Shown here one piece after another: positions 53,142 through 63,100 of a stretch of DNA of 64,000 nucleotides. The number at the start of each line of letters is the position of its first letter. Position 1 is the stretch's first letter. Both the position numbers and the translations under genes were made by a program. The stretch is from Chloroflexota bacterium. Lineage in GTDB: Bacteria; Chloroflexota; Anaerolineae; B4-G1; SLSP01. The stretch is taken from positions 62,001-126,000 of the forward strand of contig JAIOAX010000009.1 in NCBI GenBank assembly GCA_019873645.1, read 5' to 3'. The notes under the pieces are model-generated. The model searched no databases, was not told the DNA's origin, and saw nothing but the letters and a program-made list of their open reading frames with translations.

Positions 53142-56100
53142 TCAGTGATTCCGCAGTACCAGCGGCAGATAGATCGAGTATTCGACGACACTCGACACTT
53201 CCAGGTTGTACGTCGCTGTCTTTGGCGCCCCCAGGCCGTTGTCTGCCGTGACGACGATAGACTTCGCGCCTTCCGTCAGCCAGGTGAATGACTGGTTGTT
53301 GCTCGGCCCGCCAACGACGACCAACGGCGCGTAATCGGTGACCTGCCAGGTGTAGGTGATCGGCAGCGTCGCTGTGAGCGGGCTGACGCTGGCGATGAAG
53401 GTGTACGCCTCCCCGGTCTTGTACACGCTCACACCCGGCGACGTGAGGCTGACGCTCGCCACCGCCGTCAACGGCTGCGGCTCGAACAGCATCGACAGTC
53501 CGCTGCTCGTCCCCGCCTCGAAGTGCTTGACCACGCCGTAATCGCGGGTGGTGCTCTGCGTGCGCAGGCCCTCGCCGTCTTCCAACTCGGCAGGCAGCGT
53601 GAACGTCCACGCGCCGTTGACATTGGCAAAGGTCGCGCCCAGGTAGACCAGCGCCTCGGTATCCGGGTCAGCGTCGTCGCGGTAGACGTCGATGCGGCAG
53701 TAGGGGCACAGGTCGTCGGCGATGCCGCTGACGTTGACACCGTTGATGCGCGTCACCAGCGCCGGGTCGAAGAACTTGAGCACGTCGGGGACCGCGTCAC
53801 CGAACTCAATGGCGGGCACGGTGTTCGAAATGACGTTGCCCTGCATCGTCGTGGCGTTGATGAAGATTGTGCTCCCATTGACGAAGAAACCGTTCAGCGC
53901 GTTGACGACGGTGTTGGAGAGGATGCGTGTATAGCGCGTGCCAATGTCCACCGCGCTGCCACACGTCCAGAGCGGCGCGCCGTCCAAGGCCTGGCCGATG
54001 ACGTTGCCCTCGATCAGGTTATCCTGCCCGGAGGGAATCCAGATCGCGTCGGGCGGGGTGGTCGTGGCGCTGCCGTAGATGAGCAGCCCGGCGATGCGGT
54101 TGTCGAGGATGCGGTTGCGCCGCCCGCTCACTGTGATGCCGCCGCCGCCGAACCAGTTAGCGGTGAGCGCGGCCGGCTTGCACAAATTTGTCGCGGTGAG
54201 CGGCGTGGAAATCGTCCCGTCGGCGAGCAGGCCGACCGTATTGCCCTCGATCAGGTTGTCATCGCTGGCGAAGTTGATCGCATTCTGCTTCGAGCCGGCG
54301 AGTTTGTTGTTCCGCACGAGGTTGTTGCCGCCCGCGCTCGCGCCGTTGATGAAGCCGTGGTTGTCCTGCGCCACGTCGTTGTTGTAGAAGTAGATCGCCG
54401 TCCCGGCGTCGTTCAGGCCGAGCCAGTTGTCCTCGATGATGTTGCCGCCGCCCGTCATCCGCAGTTCCACGTTCTGGAAACCCAGGCCGCGCACGATATG
54501 AGCGCCTTCGGTGGTTAGCGTGCCCAGCGCCAGGACTTTGTAGGCTGTGCCGCTCCCGCTGCGGAACAGGATGATTTTCGGGCCGTCGGCGCGCCCGCCG
54601 GGCTGCGTGCTGCCGTCGAACGTCACCTGCCCACCCCTGACGGCCGGTAAATCGGTGGCGCTAAGCGTGATCTTCCAGAAGCCGGCCGCGTTGTAGCCCG
54701 CATCGCTTGTGGGAACATTGAAAGCGATCAACACCGGGCGCTGCGCCGCGGAGAGCGCGTTCGCCTGGACGATAGCGCGCCGCAGCGTGCATTGGTCGGC
54801 GGGCGCGGCGGCGCACGTCGTGGGTGACGTCGTCGGGTCGCCCGTATTCGTCACCGTGATGACGGTGACGTAGCTCGCGGGTGGCGTGGGTGGCGACGCG
54901 AACACCACCTCCGGGATGACCGGCGGCGCGGGGAAGACGGGGGCAGGTGGTGGCGGCGGCGGTGTCGCGCCGGTGCGGCTGTAGACGGCAGTGGAGGGCG
55001 CTGATGTTGAGGGCCCATCGAAGTTGGCGACGATGCCGTAGTTGAGAGCGGTGTTCGCCGTGCGCAAACCGCGATCCAGCGCCAGCTCGAAAGGCAACGT
55101 GGTCTGCCATTTTCCATAAACGTCCGCTTGCACGATCCGCACCGATTCAAGCGTTTCCGTCAGCGGGTCGAGATCGTCCAGGAACAATTCCACCTGGCAA
55201 TAGGGGCACGGCATATCGGGCGCCGCCGCGCCGTAGACGGTCGTGTTTCCGCCGCCCACGGTGATCGTGAGAATCACCGACGGCGTGAAGAGCTTGCGTG
55301 CTGCGGGCACGTAATTGCCGAACTCCATATAGGTCGAGGCTGTGCTGTTCCAGGAGAGGTTGCCCTGGTAGTACAATGCATTGAGCGACATTTGTGTTCC
55401 GTCCATGCGGAAGGGCTCCAGCGCGGTGCGCACGACGGTGTTGGAGAGCACGCGCGTGTAACCGGCGTCCACCACCAGCCCACGCCCGCACGAACCCACC
55501 TGCTTGTCGGCGGCGTCAATGCCGATGACGTTGCCCTGAATCAGGTGATCGTCCCCCTTCACTTCGAGCGCCGTATCGGGCGTGTTTTCGGGATCGTTGC
55601 TGTACCACAACAGCCCGGCGATGCGGTTGCCGACGACCTGATTGCGCTTGCCGCGCACTTCCACACCCGCGCCACCGAACCAGTTGAAGTAGCGGGCGTT
55701 GGGGCGGCACCAGCGATTCCAGGCCACCTCCGGCACAGTCCCGTCGGCGCGCGTGCCGACGCGGTTGTTGAGGACAAAGCCGTCGTTGCCGTCCATGCTG
55801 ACCGCCGCGCCGATGAATCCGGCGAAGACGTTGTTGCGGATGAGCGTCTGCGCCGTGTTCTCCGCCACCTTGATCCCGCCCAGGCCACTACCCTGCTCCG
55901 GCGCATCGGGAGCGCGCCAATACAGGTCGGTTCCCGGCGTACTCAGACCAAACCAGTTGTTTTCCACGATGTTCTGGCTGTGGTTGAGTTGCAACGCTGT
56001 GTCGAACTTCTGGAACGCCAGGCCACGGATGACGTTGTTGTTCCCGTTGACCACCAGCCCCACCAGGTCGCGGCTCTGCGGCCCGCGCACGATGATCTTG

Positions 56101-58178
56101 GGGCCGGTCGCGCGCCCGCCGGGCTGCGTGCTCCCGTCAATGACCACTTGTCCCGCCTTCGCCACATCGGTGCTGCCGAGTGTGGGCAGCGCGTTGAGTT
56201 GCAGCGTATCGGTGATCTGGATGACCCACACCCCCAGGCCCGCATCGTAACCGGGATCGCTGGTAGGGATGTTGAAACGAATCTGCACCGGGCGCGCGGC
56301 GGGCGTCTGGGCGATGAGTGCGGTGGCTTCCACAAGAGCGCGGCGCAGCGTACACTTGCCGTCCGGCGCGGGAACCGGCGGGCCGTCCAGATCGCGGGAG
56401 CAGGTGTAGCTCAAGTTGTCGTCCGGATCGGCGGTGGTGGTGACGGTGATGACGGTGTTGAACGTCGTTGGCGCGGTCGGCATATCCAGATACGCCGGCC
56501 ACGTCACCGGCAACGGCGGTTGCGGGACAGGCGGAGGCGGGGCAATCGGCGCGGGCGCGCCGGGTTGCGTGTAGATACCCGAAATTCGCGTCGTCGTGCC
56601 CGCGCTGTAAGTGATCGTGCCGGTGGCGTTGTGGATTTGCTCGTCGGCGACGGTGGTGCTGGCGGTGCGTAAGCCCTCGGTGAGCGCCAGCGTGCGCGTC
56701 AGCGTGAAAGTCCAGTTGCCGTCACCGTCGGCGGTTGTCGTGCCGAGAGATGCCAGCGTCTCGGTGACGGTGTCGTGCTTGTCGAGGAACACCTCGACGA
56801 CGCAGTTCGCGCACAGGCTGTCCGCGCCGCTGGTGCCGGTGACGTTCACGCCGTCGATCTGCGTGATCGCTGCCGGGTTGAACAGTCGCAGCGCCGCCGG
56901 AACGTTGGGGCTGAAGTCGAACGCCTGCACCTTGCTGGCGCGGATCACGTTTCCCTGCACGGTCACAGCGTCGAGATCGTAGCCTAATGGTCCGGCAGCC
57001 ACCAGAATGCCCGCCGCACCCTGCGCGCCAACGACGAGGTTGTCGCGCACCTCGATGAAATGCGCGCCGCTGGCCCCGCCGACGTGAATACCCTCGCCAC
57101 ACGTCCCAAAAGGCACATCGTCGCTCGTCAGGCCGATGATGTTCTCGCGGATGACGTGATTGCGTCCGGTCACGGAGATCGCGTCATCGGGCGTGTTGAG
57201 CGGGTCGTTGCTCGACCACAGCAACCCGACCACGCGGTTGTACGCGACCAGGTTGCCGCGCCCGAAAATGTCGATGCCCGCGCCGGGGAACCAGTTGTTG
57301 TAGCGGGCGTTGGGCTTGCACTTGCGGTCATCGCGCACGGCGGGCACAGTGCCGTCGGCGCGCGTCCCCACCGTGTTGCTGAGGACGAAGTTATTGTTCC
57401 CCTGCACGCTGATCGCGACGCCCTTGAAGCCCACCAGCACGTTGCTCTGGATCGTGTTCGTCGTCCCGTCGCTGCCGCTCATCTGCGCGTAGATGCCGGC
57501 CTCGCCGCCGCCGTCTTCGGGATACGCCGAGTTGCGCAGATAGATGTCGTCGCCAGCGACGTTCAGGCCGAACCAGTTCTGCTCGACCAGGTTTTCATCG
57601 GTCGCGGGAATAGTGATCATATTGTTGGCGAAGCCCTGGAAGGCCAGGCCGCGGATGACGTTGCGCCCACCGGTGAGGTTGAACGCGCCCTTTTTGTTGT
57701 CGCCGCGCAGCACAATGCGCGGGCCGACAGTCAGCGCGCGTCCGCCCGGCTGCGTCGTCCCGTCAATGATGACCTTGCCATAGGTGCCAAAATCGCGGAA
57801 AGCGTGCGTCTCGAAGCCGGAATTGTCGCTGTTCACGGTGATAATCCACACGCCGTTGCCCGCGTCGTAGCCGGGATCGCCGGTCGGGATGTCGAAACCG
57901 ATGCGGAAGACCTGTCCCGGCGCCGAATAATAGTGCGCTTCATTGATCGCCCGGCGCAGCGTACAGGGTGAATAGGTCTCACACCGCTCGCTGTTCGGGT
58001 CTGATCCGCCCACATCGCTCGTCGTCGTCACGGTGAGCCAGTAGGTGGGCGTGAGATCGGCGGATACTTGCCCCGCAGCGGACGCACTCGCCACCGGTCG
58101 TGCAACAGTCATCATACCACTCACAAGCAACAATGTGCCCATTAATGCTAAAGCCATAATCCATAGTCTACGATGCAT
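53142..58178 (-). CDS. Exported triple-module CSLREA parallel-beta-helix protein
   Basis: A 1678-aa surface protein. ATG 58178 has AGGAGG 8 nt upstream. The signal peptide is WIMALALMGTLLLVSGMMTV. Three tandem modules of about 500 residues each start with a CSLREA-like block (CTLRRAINEAH, CTLRRALVEAT, CTLRRAIVQAN). A right-handed beta-helix follows (NVIRGLAFQ, LVEQNWFGL, GNNNFVLSNTVGTRADGTVP). Each ends in a beta-sandwich with a CxxC entry (CANC, CPYC, CPYC) and an EGLRTxxT motif. A final PKD-like domain (TAVASVSLTSPGVSVYKTG) precedes the C-terminus YSIYLPLVLRNH. Repeated glyco- or polysaccharide-binding is plausible; no catalytic residues are visible. It shares its C-terminal motif with the C25 peptidase at 60181. 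Confidence 0.9.
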   Translation of the reverse strand: MHRRLWIMALALMGTLLLVSGMMTVARPVASASAAGQVSADLTPTYWLTVTTTSDVGGSDPNSERCETYSPCTLRRAINEAHYYSAPGQVFRIGFDIPTGDPGYDAGNGVWIITVNSDNSGFETHAFRDFGTYGKVIIDGTTQPGGRALTVGPRIVLRGDNKKGAFNLTGGRNVIRGLAFQGFANNMITIPATDENLVEQNWFGLNVAGDDIYLRNSAYPEDGGGEAGIYAQMSGSDGTTNTIQSNVLVGFKGVAISVQGNNNFVLSNTVGTRADGTVPAVRDDRKCKPNARYNNWFPGAGIDIFGRGNLVAYNRVVGLLWSSNDPLNTPDDAISVTGRNHVIRENIIGLTSDDVPFGTCGEGIHVGGASGAHFIEVRDNLVVGAQGAAGILVAAGPLGYDLDAVTVQGNVIRASKVQAFDFSPNVPAALRLFNPAAITQIDGVNVTGTSGADSLCANCVVEVFLDKHDTVTETLASLGTTTADGDGNWTFTLTRTLALTEGLRTASTTVADEQIHNATGTITYSAGTTTRISGIYTQPGAPAPIAPPPPVPQPPLPVTWPAYLDMPTAPTTFNTVITVTTTADPDDNLSYTCSRDLDGPPVPAPDGKCTLRRALVEATALIAQTPAARPVQIRFNIPTSDPGYDAGLGVWVIQITDTLQLNALPTLGSTDVAKAGQVVIDGSTQPGGRATGPKIIVRGPQSRDLVGLVVNGNNNVIRGLAFQKFDTALQLNHSQNIVENNWFGLSTPGTDLYWRAPDAPEQGSGLGGIKVAENTAQTLIRNNVFAGFIGAAVSMDGNDGFVLNNRVGTRADGTVPEVAWNRWCRPNARYFNWFGGAGVEVRGKRNQVVGNRIAGLLWYSNDPENTPDTALEVKGDDHLIQGNVIGIDAADKQVGSCGRGLVVDAGYTRVLSNTVVRTALEPFRMDGTQMSLNALYYQGNLSWNSTASTYMEFGNYVPAARKLFTPSVILTITVGGGNTTVYGAAAPDMPCPYCQVELFLDDLDPLTETLESVRIVQADVYGKWQTTLPFELALDRGLRTANTALNYGIVANFDGPSTSAPSTAVYSRTGATPPPPPPAPVFPAPPVIPEVVFASPPTPPASYVTVITVTNTGDPTTSPTTCAAAPADQCTLRRAIVQANALSAAQRPVLIAFNVPTSDAGYNAAGFWKITLSATDLPAVRGGQVTFDGSTQPGGRADGPKIILFRSGSGTAYKVLALGTLTTEGAHIVRGLGFQNVELRMTGGGNIIEDNWLGLNDAGTAIYFYNNDVAQDNHGFINGASAGGNNLVRNNKLAGSKQNAINFASDDNLIEGNTVGLLADGTISTPLTATNLCKPAALTANWFGGGGITVSGRRNRILDNRIAGLLIYGSATTTPPDAIWIPSGQDNLIEGNVIGQALDGAPLWTCGSAVDIGTRYTRILSNTVVNALNGFFVNGSTIFINATTMQGNVISNTVPAIEFGDAVPDVLKFFDPALVTRINGVNVSGIADDLCPYCRIDVYRDDADPDTEALVYLGATFANVNGAWTFTLPAELEDGEGLRTQSTTRDYGVVKHFEAGTSSGLSMLFEPQPLTAVASVSLTSPGVSVYKTGEAYTFIASVSPLTATLPITYTWQVTDYAPLVVVGGPSNNQSFTWLTEGAKSIVVTADNGLGAPKTATYNLEVSSVVEYSIYLPLVLRNH

Positions 58179-58189
58179 CTTCAACCCTC

Positions 58190-58262
58190 CTTTGGCGAAT
58201 AGCGAATTACGAATGACGAACTCGTCCCCCTACTCCGTACTCCTTACTCCCTACTCCGTACC
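58190..58262. repeat. GCGAATTACGAATG and TACTCCGTACTCC micro-repeats
   Basis: TTTGGCGAATAGCGAATTACG lies upstream of the beta-helix gene, followed by five TACTCCNTACTCC words. The latter lie inside the 3' end of the 72-aa gene and are translated as GYGVGSKEYGVG. Confidence 0.8.
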
Positions 58263-58425
58263 CCTTCATCTCGCGTTGCAAGAATTCGAACAGCGCCTCC
58301 ACATCTGCGAAACTCTGGCGCTCGCCCGTGCCGGGACGCTCCACGGACGCACGCCAGACTTCCTGATCGCCGTCGCTCGTTTCCCAGAGCCGCAGCAGAT
58401 ACGAGAGATAACCGCGTTGTTTCAT
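58207..58425 (-). CDS. Small conserved-looking protein of unknown function (72 aa)
   Basis: Starts at ATG 58425, 24 nt after the NHL lipoprotein gene. The first 55 residues (MKQRGYLSYLLRLWETSDGD, then EVWRASVERPGTGERQSFADVEALFEFLQREM) form a compact beta-alpha unit resembling short proteins seen beside Chloroflexota regulators. The last 17 residues come from translated micro-repeat DNA. It may be a small regulatory or adaptor protein. No function is assigned. Confidence 0.65.
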   Translation of the reverse strand: MKQRGYLSYLLRLWETSDGDQEVWRASVERPGTGERQSFADVEALFEFLQREMKGYGVGSKEYGVGGRVRHS

Positions 58426-58449
58426 AGCACACCCAGCCTTTCACCAACT

Positions 58450-59997
58450 TCACGGATAATGATAAGCGGTCAGGAACACAAACTCGCCAATGCCATCGCC
58501 AATAAACAGATAACGTCCGTCACCTGTAACGGCGATGCCCACCGGGAACAAGAACTCCCCCGCCGGCCAGCCGGTGACGCCGTCGTTGGTCGCTTCCACG
58601 CCGATGCGTTCCAGCCATTTCCCCTGCGCATCCAGCTTCACCGCGCCGGGCGGGCTCCAGGTGACGACGTAGAAATTCCCTGCCGCATCCAGGCTCAACA
58701 TCTGGGGGAAGGTATCGGCCAGCGCCTCCATACCCAGGCGTTGGATCACGCGCCCGTCGTCAGGCGCGAGTTCCAAAATATAGCCGCCGACGCCGGTCAG
58801 GAAAAGCGTTCCGTCTGGGCCGATATCCATCGCTTTGACGCTGAGTTCGGTCTCAACCGGGAAGTTACGGAGAAATTCACCCTCGGCGGAAAACACCTGC
58901 ACGCGCGTCCCGACCTCGCCGACGTCCAGGGCGTAGATGTTGCCGTCCAGATCAACCGCCAGCGCCGCCGGGCTTTCGCCGGAGAACTCGCCGTCGCCCG
59001 TCCCATAGCCGCCAAACGCGCCGAGCAGGTCGCCCTCGGCGTTGAAGTGTACGATTTGGCGGAAACCAAGCTCCGCCAGATAAACTGCGCCGTCTGGCCC
59101 CACCTTCACATCCGCCACATAGCCGATCTCGCCCTGCGCCAGTTGCCCCTGGTAGTTGCCTTCGAGATCGAAGATGTAAGCGCCGTTATAGGCATCAGCG
59201 ACATAGACTGCCGAGTCAGTCGCATCCATACCGCCCAACATCGTGAAGGAAAGCTCCGCCAGCTCCGGGGATGTGCTGCCCACCCGCCAGAGCACTTCCG
59301 CCGTCGTCGTGTCTGCGGGGATGACAGGGCGCTCCACCGAGCCGATCACCTCCACAGCATCAATCGCCGCGCGTCCCGCCGTCAACACCGAATGATCCAC
59401 CGTGATACGCAATCCGCCGATCTGGTAATCTACCTCCACCGGAATAGAGAGTGTGTAAGGACATTGGGTTGCGGCGTAGGGCGGGGTTGTGTAAATTTCG
59501 TGGTATTCCGCCATGAAGTCAATCAACTCTACTTTGACGATCTGCGAGGGGTTGTTTGTCTGAATAATGTTGATCAACGTCGGCACAGTCGGCGCATCGT
59601 AGCTCAGTTCGAGCCAGGCGATGCCCTCCGTTTCGGCGGGCGACCAGGCGGAAGCATAGTCGCCGCATGCAGGCGTGTCCGGTTTACCAGTCGCTTGTCT
59701 CGCGCTGTGATCGGGATCGCCGTACTCAGAACTGGCAGATGCAGCAATCGCCCATTGACGGTAGCCCTTATCCGCGCCTGGTGGAATGGGAATTGGCGTG
59801 GGCGGCGGCGCAGTCGTCACGGTGGGCGCGGTAGTGGGCGTAGCGGTCGGAGGAACGGCGGTCGCCGTGGCGGTAGACTTGGGTGCAGATTCCCTTACCG
59901 GTGTTGTAGGCGGAACGGGCGTCATCCCGCCTGAGGCACGGCACGCTGAACTCAGCAAAACACAGATAATCAGGCACAAAACCAGCCATTTTTTCAT
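58450..59997 (-). CDS. NHL-repeat lipoprotein with discoidin-like domain
   Basis: A 515-aa exported lipoprotein. ATG 59997 (MKKWLVLCLIICVLLSSAC) follows AGGGAG; the lipobox is LSSAC. A Thr/Pro/Ala-rich linker (about 20-75) leads to a beta-sandwich resembling F5/8-type domains (about 80-225, WAIAASASSEYGDPDHSARQ, AWLELSYDAPTVPTLINI). Six or so NHL/six-bladed propeller repeats follow (DVKVGPDGAVYLAELGFRQI, ALAVDLDGNIYALDVGE, AMDIGPDGTLFLTGVGG). It probably binds ligand or protein at the cell surface. The 72-aa gene follows directly. Confidence 0.85.
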   Translation of the reverse strand: MKKWLVLCLIICVLLSSACRASGGMTPVPPTTPVRESAPKSTATATAVPPTATPTTAPTVTTAPPPTPIPIPPGADKGYRQWAIAASASSEYGDPDHSARQATGKPDTPACGDYASAWSPAETEGIAWLELSYDAPTVPTLINIIQTNNPSQIVKVELIDFMAEYHEIYTTPPYAATQCPYTLSIPVEVDYQIGGLRITVDHSVLTAGRAAIDAVEVIGSVERPVIPADTTTAEVLWRVGSTSPELAELSFTMLGGMDATDSAVYVADAYNGAYIFDLEGNYQGQLAQGEIGYVADVKVGPDGAVYLAELGFRQIVHFNAEGDLLGAFGGYGTGDGEFSGESPAALAVDLDGNIYALDVGEVGTRVQVFSAEGEFLRNFPVETELSVKAMDIGPDGTLFLTGVGGYILELAPDDGRVIQRLGMEALADTFPQMLSLDAAGNFYVVTWSPPGAVKLDAQGKWLERIGVEATNDGVTGWPAGEFLFPVGIAVTGDGRYLFIGDGIGEFVFLTAYHYP

Positions 59998-60036
59998 GGG
60001 TATTTCTCCCTGGACAAACCAAAAATTCAAACGTGG

Positions 60037-60166
60037 GGCAAACTGTTAGTTTGCCTTTGCTGCAAGCTGACAGCTTGCGCTACATTGACGCCTGGAAATT
60101 GAGAGTGGCAGGTAACTCGTGATTTGGAATCAGGAACGCTGCCCGGCGAGACTACCGGGCAGCGTT
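60037..60166. repeat. Three hairpins between the C25 peptidase and NHL lipoprotein genes
   Basis: GGCAAAC/GTTTGCC (60037-60055), GCAAGCT/AGCTTGC (60062-60078) and a strong CGCTGCCCGG/CCGGGCAGCG (60137-60164). The last is followed by T5 on the plus strand only. For the minus-strand peptidase gene it lies 14 nt past the stop and may end or protect the mRNA. No gene is visible in 59998-60180. Confidence 0.65.
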
Positions 60167-60180
60167 TTTGTGCAGTCGCG

Positions 60181-63100
60181 TTACATATTTCTGAGCACCA
60201 GCGGTAAGAATATCTTGTGCTCAGCCGTCGGCAACGCGATGACCGTGACCGTCACGGTATCACGGATAGCCTGCGGCTGCGTCAGCGCGCAGTTCCACAC
60301 TGCCAGTTCGACCGTGTACACGCCGGTCGCTGCGAAGGTGTGCGTGAGGGCCAGTGGGTCGGCGCTGCCCACCGTGGCGACAACCACCGAACCGTCGTCA
60401 TAGTCAACCGTATAGGTGTATGGCTTGGTGGCGTTATCCGGCGCGATGTCGGCGGCGAAGTGAACTACGGTCGTGGTATAGATGTCGCCAGTCGTGAGCA
60501 GCCCCAACGTCACAGCACTGACATCCACGCAGACGACTGGAGGAACGACCGCGACCGCGAGCGTATCCGTCACCGGTGGGGTCAGTTCGTCATTCCACAC
60601 GGTAACGGTGACGGTGTAGTTGCCGGTGAGCGTGAAGGCGTGGGTGAAGGTGAACGGGTCCGCGCTGCTGACGCCAGCGGCGCTCTCCCCATCGCCGAAG
60701 TCCAGCGTGTACGAGTACGGTTTGCTGGCGTCATCCGGCGCAATGTCGGCGCTGAAGTCAACCACGGTGTAAGGGTTGATGTCGCCACTGCCCACCCGTG
60801 AGAGCGTGACGCCTGTGACCGGAACAACGGTGCTGACCTGCGCGACGCGCGGGGCGGAGGTTTGCAAGGCGTATTGGACATAGCCCACGACGCGATACAG
60901 CGTGTCCGGCAGCGCATTGACCGCGGCCCACGCATCGGTGAACGTGCGCGTCGCACCCGGCGCGAGCGCGGTCAGCGTGTGCGTGAACCCGGCAGTCTGC
61001 GTCACGCCATCCGCCGACTCCACGCGGATGAAGACGACGCCATCCAACGTCACGTCGCCGGTGTTCTGGAACGTCAGAGCGATATTCACAGCGTCGCCGG
61101 GCCGGAAGTGGGTCGGCGCGGCGGTCAGGTCCGTCACCTCACCGGCAACAACACCCACGGTGAATTCGGTCACCTCGGTATCCAGCACGTGACCCTCCAG
61201 ATCAGCCAACGTCACGTCGAGATAGTAGTCGCCGGCCGGGAGTGTCTCCGTGATGACCAGGTCAAGCATCGAAGTGCCGGTGATGGCACGCAGCGCTTGC
61301 AGCGGCAGCGCCGTTTCGACGTTCTCCGAGAGCGATTTGACGGTTGGCTGCACGATGAGCATCTGTTCCGTGCCGCTATTATCCACAACCAACGTCGTGG
61401 TGACCGGCTCGACGAGGCGATAGGTGGCCTGCGCCGGTTGCAAGTCCACGATACTCACAGTGGTGGTGAAGACGGCGATGTCGAAGCCCCACTCCTGATA
61501 GAAAAGCGCGTCGGTCGTCTCCGGGTTGTAGGTGAAGGGGTAGAGGGACAGTTCCAGCGTGGATGTGCCGTCCGGGTTTTCGACGACGTGCCATTCGTAA
61601 TCTTGGGCGAACTTGGGATAGAAGCCGGTGATGGCAGCCGTCGCCTGCAGTGGCGCAGCGCAATCACAGTCAATGGCCGGGATGTAAGTCGGGAGTTGCA
61701 GGCCGGTCGTAACGACCAGACCGGATTGCAGCGTGAGCGCCACATCCTGCACGCGCTGTCCCTGCGGGTAGGTGTACGTCACCTTCCACATGGGGACGAT
61801 GTACTCGGTGGGACTGAGCCACTCACTGCCGTCAGGAATCGTCAGGTGATCGAACCCATCCTCGTCGGTCGTCACCGCATAGTCGGGCAGCGTCAGGCTG
61901 AGCGCGCCAATCGGGCCATCTGGAGCGGCAAGCTGCACAGCGTTCGCCGTCAGCGTGGGCAACGCGCCGAACTTGGGATCGCCGAACATGTGGTACTGGT
62001 AAATCCATTCCTTCCACCCGTCGCTATCGGCCCAGTGGTCGCGGGCCATATCGGTGAAAGCATAGCCGATGGAAAGCGCGTTGTTGCTCCCCCAGCGATT
62101 GAAGAACGCGCGCCCGGCAGTCCCATTGGCGCCCCGGTCGGAGGCGCTAACCGCGCCGATGTATAACCCCGCGCCCTTCCGCAGCCAGGCTTCCGGCATG
62201 CTGTAGTTGTCCCGATAGTCGCCGGTAGAGCACGCCAGGCCAAAGACAAACGGATGATAGCCGTTCAAGTTAAAGCCGGACACATCGCTGGTGTTGAGAC
62301 CGACAGTGCCATCGTCCTGCCAGTAGCTGGCATTGCCATGTCCGCGATAGACCACCAATCCCTGGCCCTGCGCCAGCTCCGGTTTGAAGGCCGCTAACAT
62401 GTCCGCCGCCGTCGCGTAATTCGTCCACCTGAGGCGGGTGATGCTGGCGAAATTCAGCCGGTCGGCGATTTCGTTGGCCTGCGTCCAGAAGTCTCCCGCG
62501 CCATCGCCACGCCCGCTGTTGAGCAAAGCGCGCTGCCGGTCAAAACCAACGCCGGTCTTGGCGACAACAAGGGAAGACTCAATGCCCCTACGCAGCGTGC
62601 CCAGGTCAGGGCCGACGATGCGCCCCAACACCAGTTCGGGTTTGGCCTCGCCGGAGGTGCTGGCGTAGCGCAGGTCGCTGTAGGACGGGCCGTAGCCGGC
62701 GCCCTGCGCGGGAATAATTTCATCTTCACCCACGAAGAGCACGTAGCCCCCGGCGTGATAAGCGCGGAAGTTGGGGTGCAAGGCATTGGCCCAAAGTCCA
62801 CCTGGTTCGAGGAGCGCATCTACCGTCGTCGGGCATGGAGCGATGGGCAGGTATCCCAGGACGGCGTTGCGGTATGTCGCCAGTTCAGCCATTTCAGAGA
62901 GGAGCAGGCTCAACTCGCGCTGTGTACCCTGACACGTGCGCCAGGTAATGGGCGAGGTGTAAGCTGCTAATCCCGCCGGCGAGGTGACGATGATGTAGTC
63001 CGAGCTGGCGGCAATTTGCGCCACCACAACATCCACCCACACGCCATCCACCAGATTCGCACCGACCTGGAAGTTACGCGTGATGTTTCCCCCAACACCC

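Noticed and set aside
58045-59934. 629-codon open frame on the plus strand
   Set aside because: Antisense to the NHL lipoprotein, the 72-aa gene and the start of the beta-helix gene. It has no RBS and no recognisable domains.
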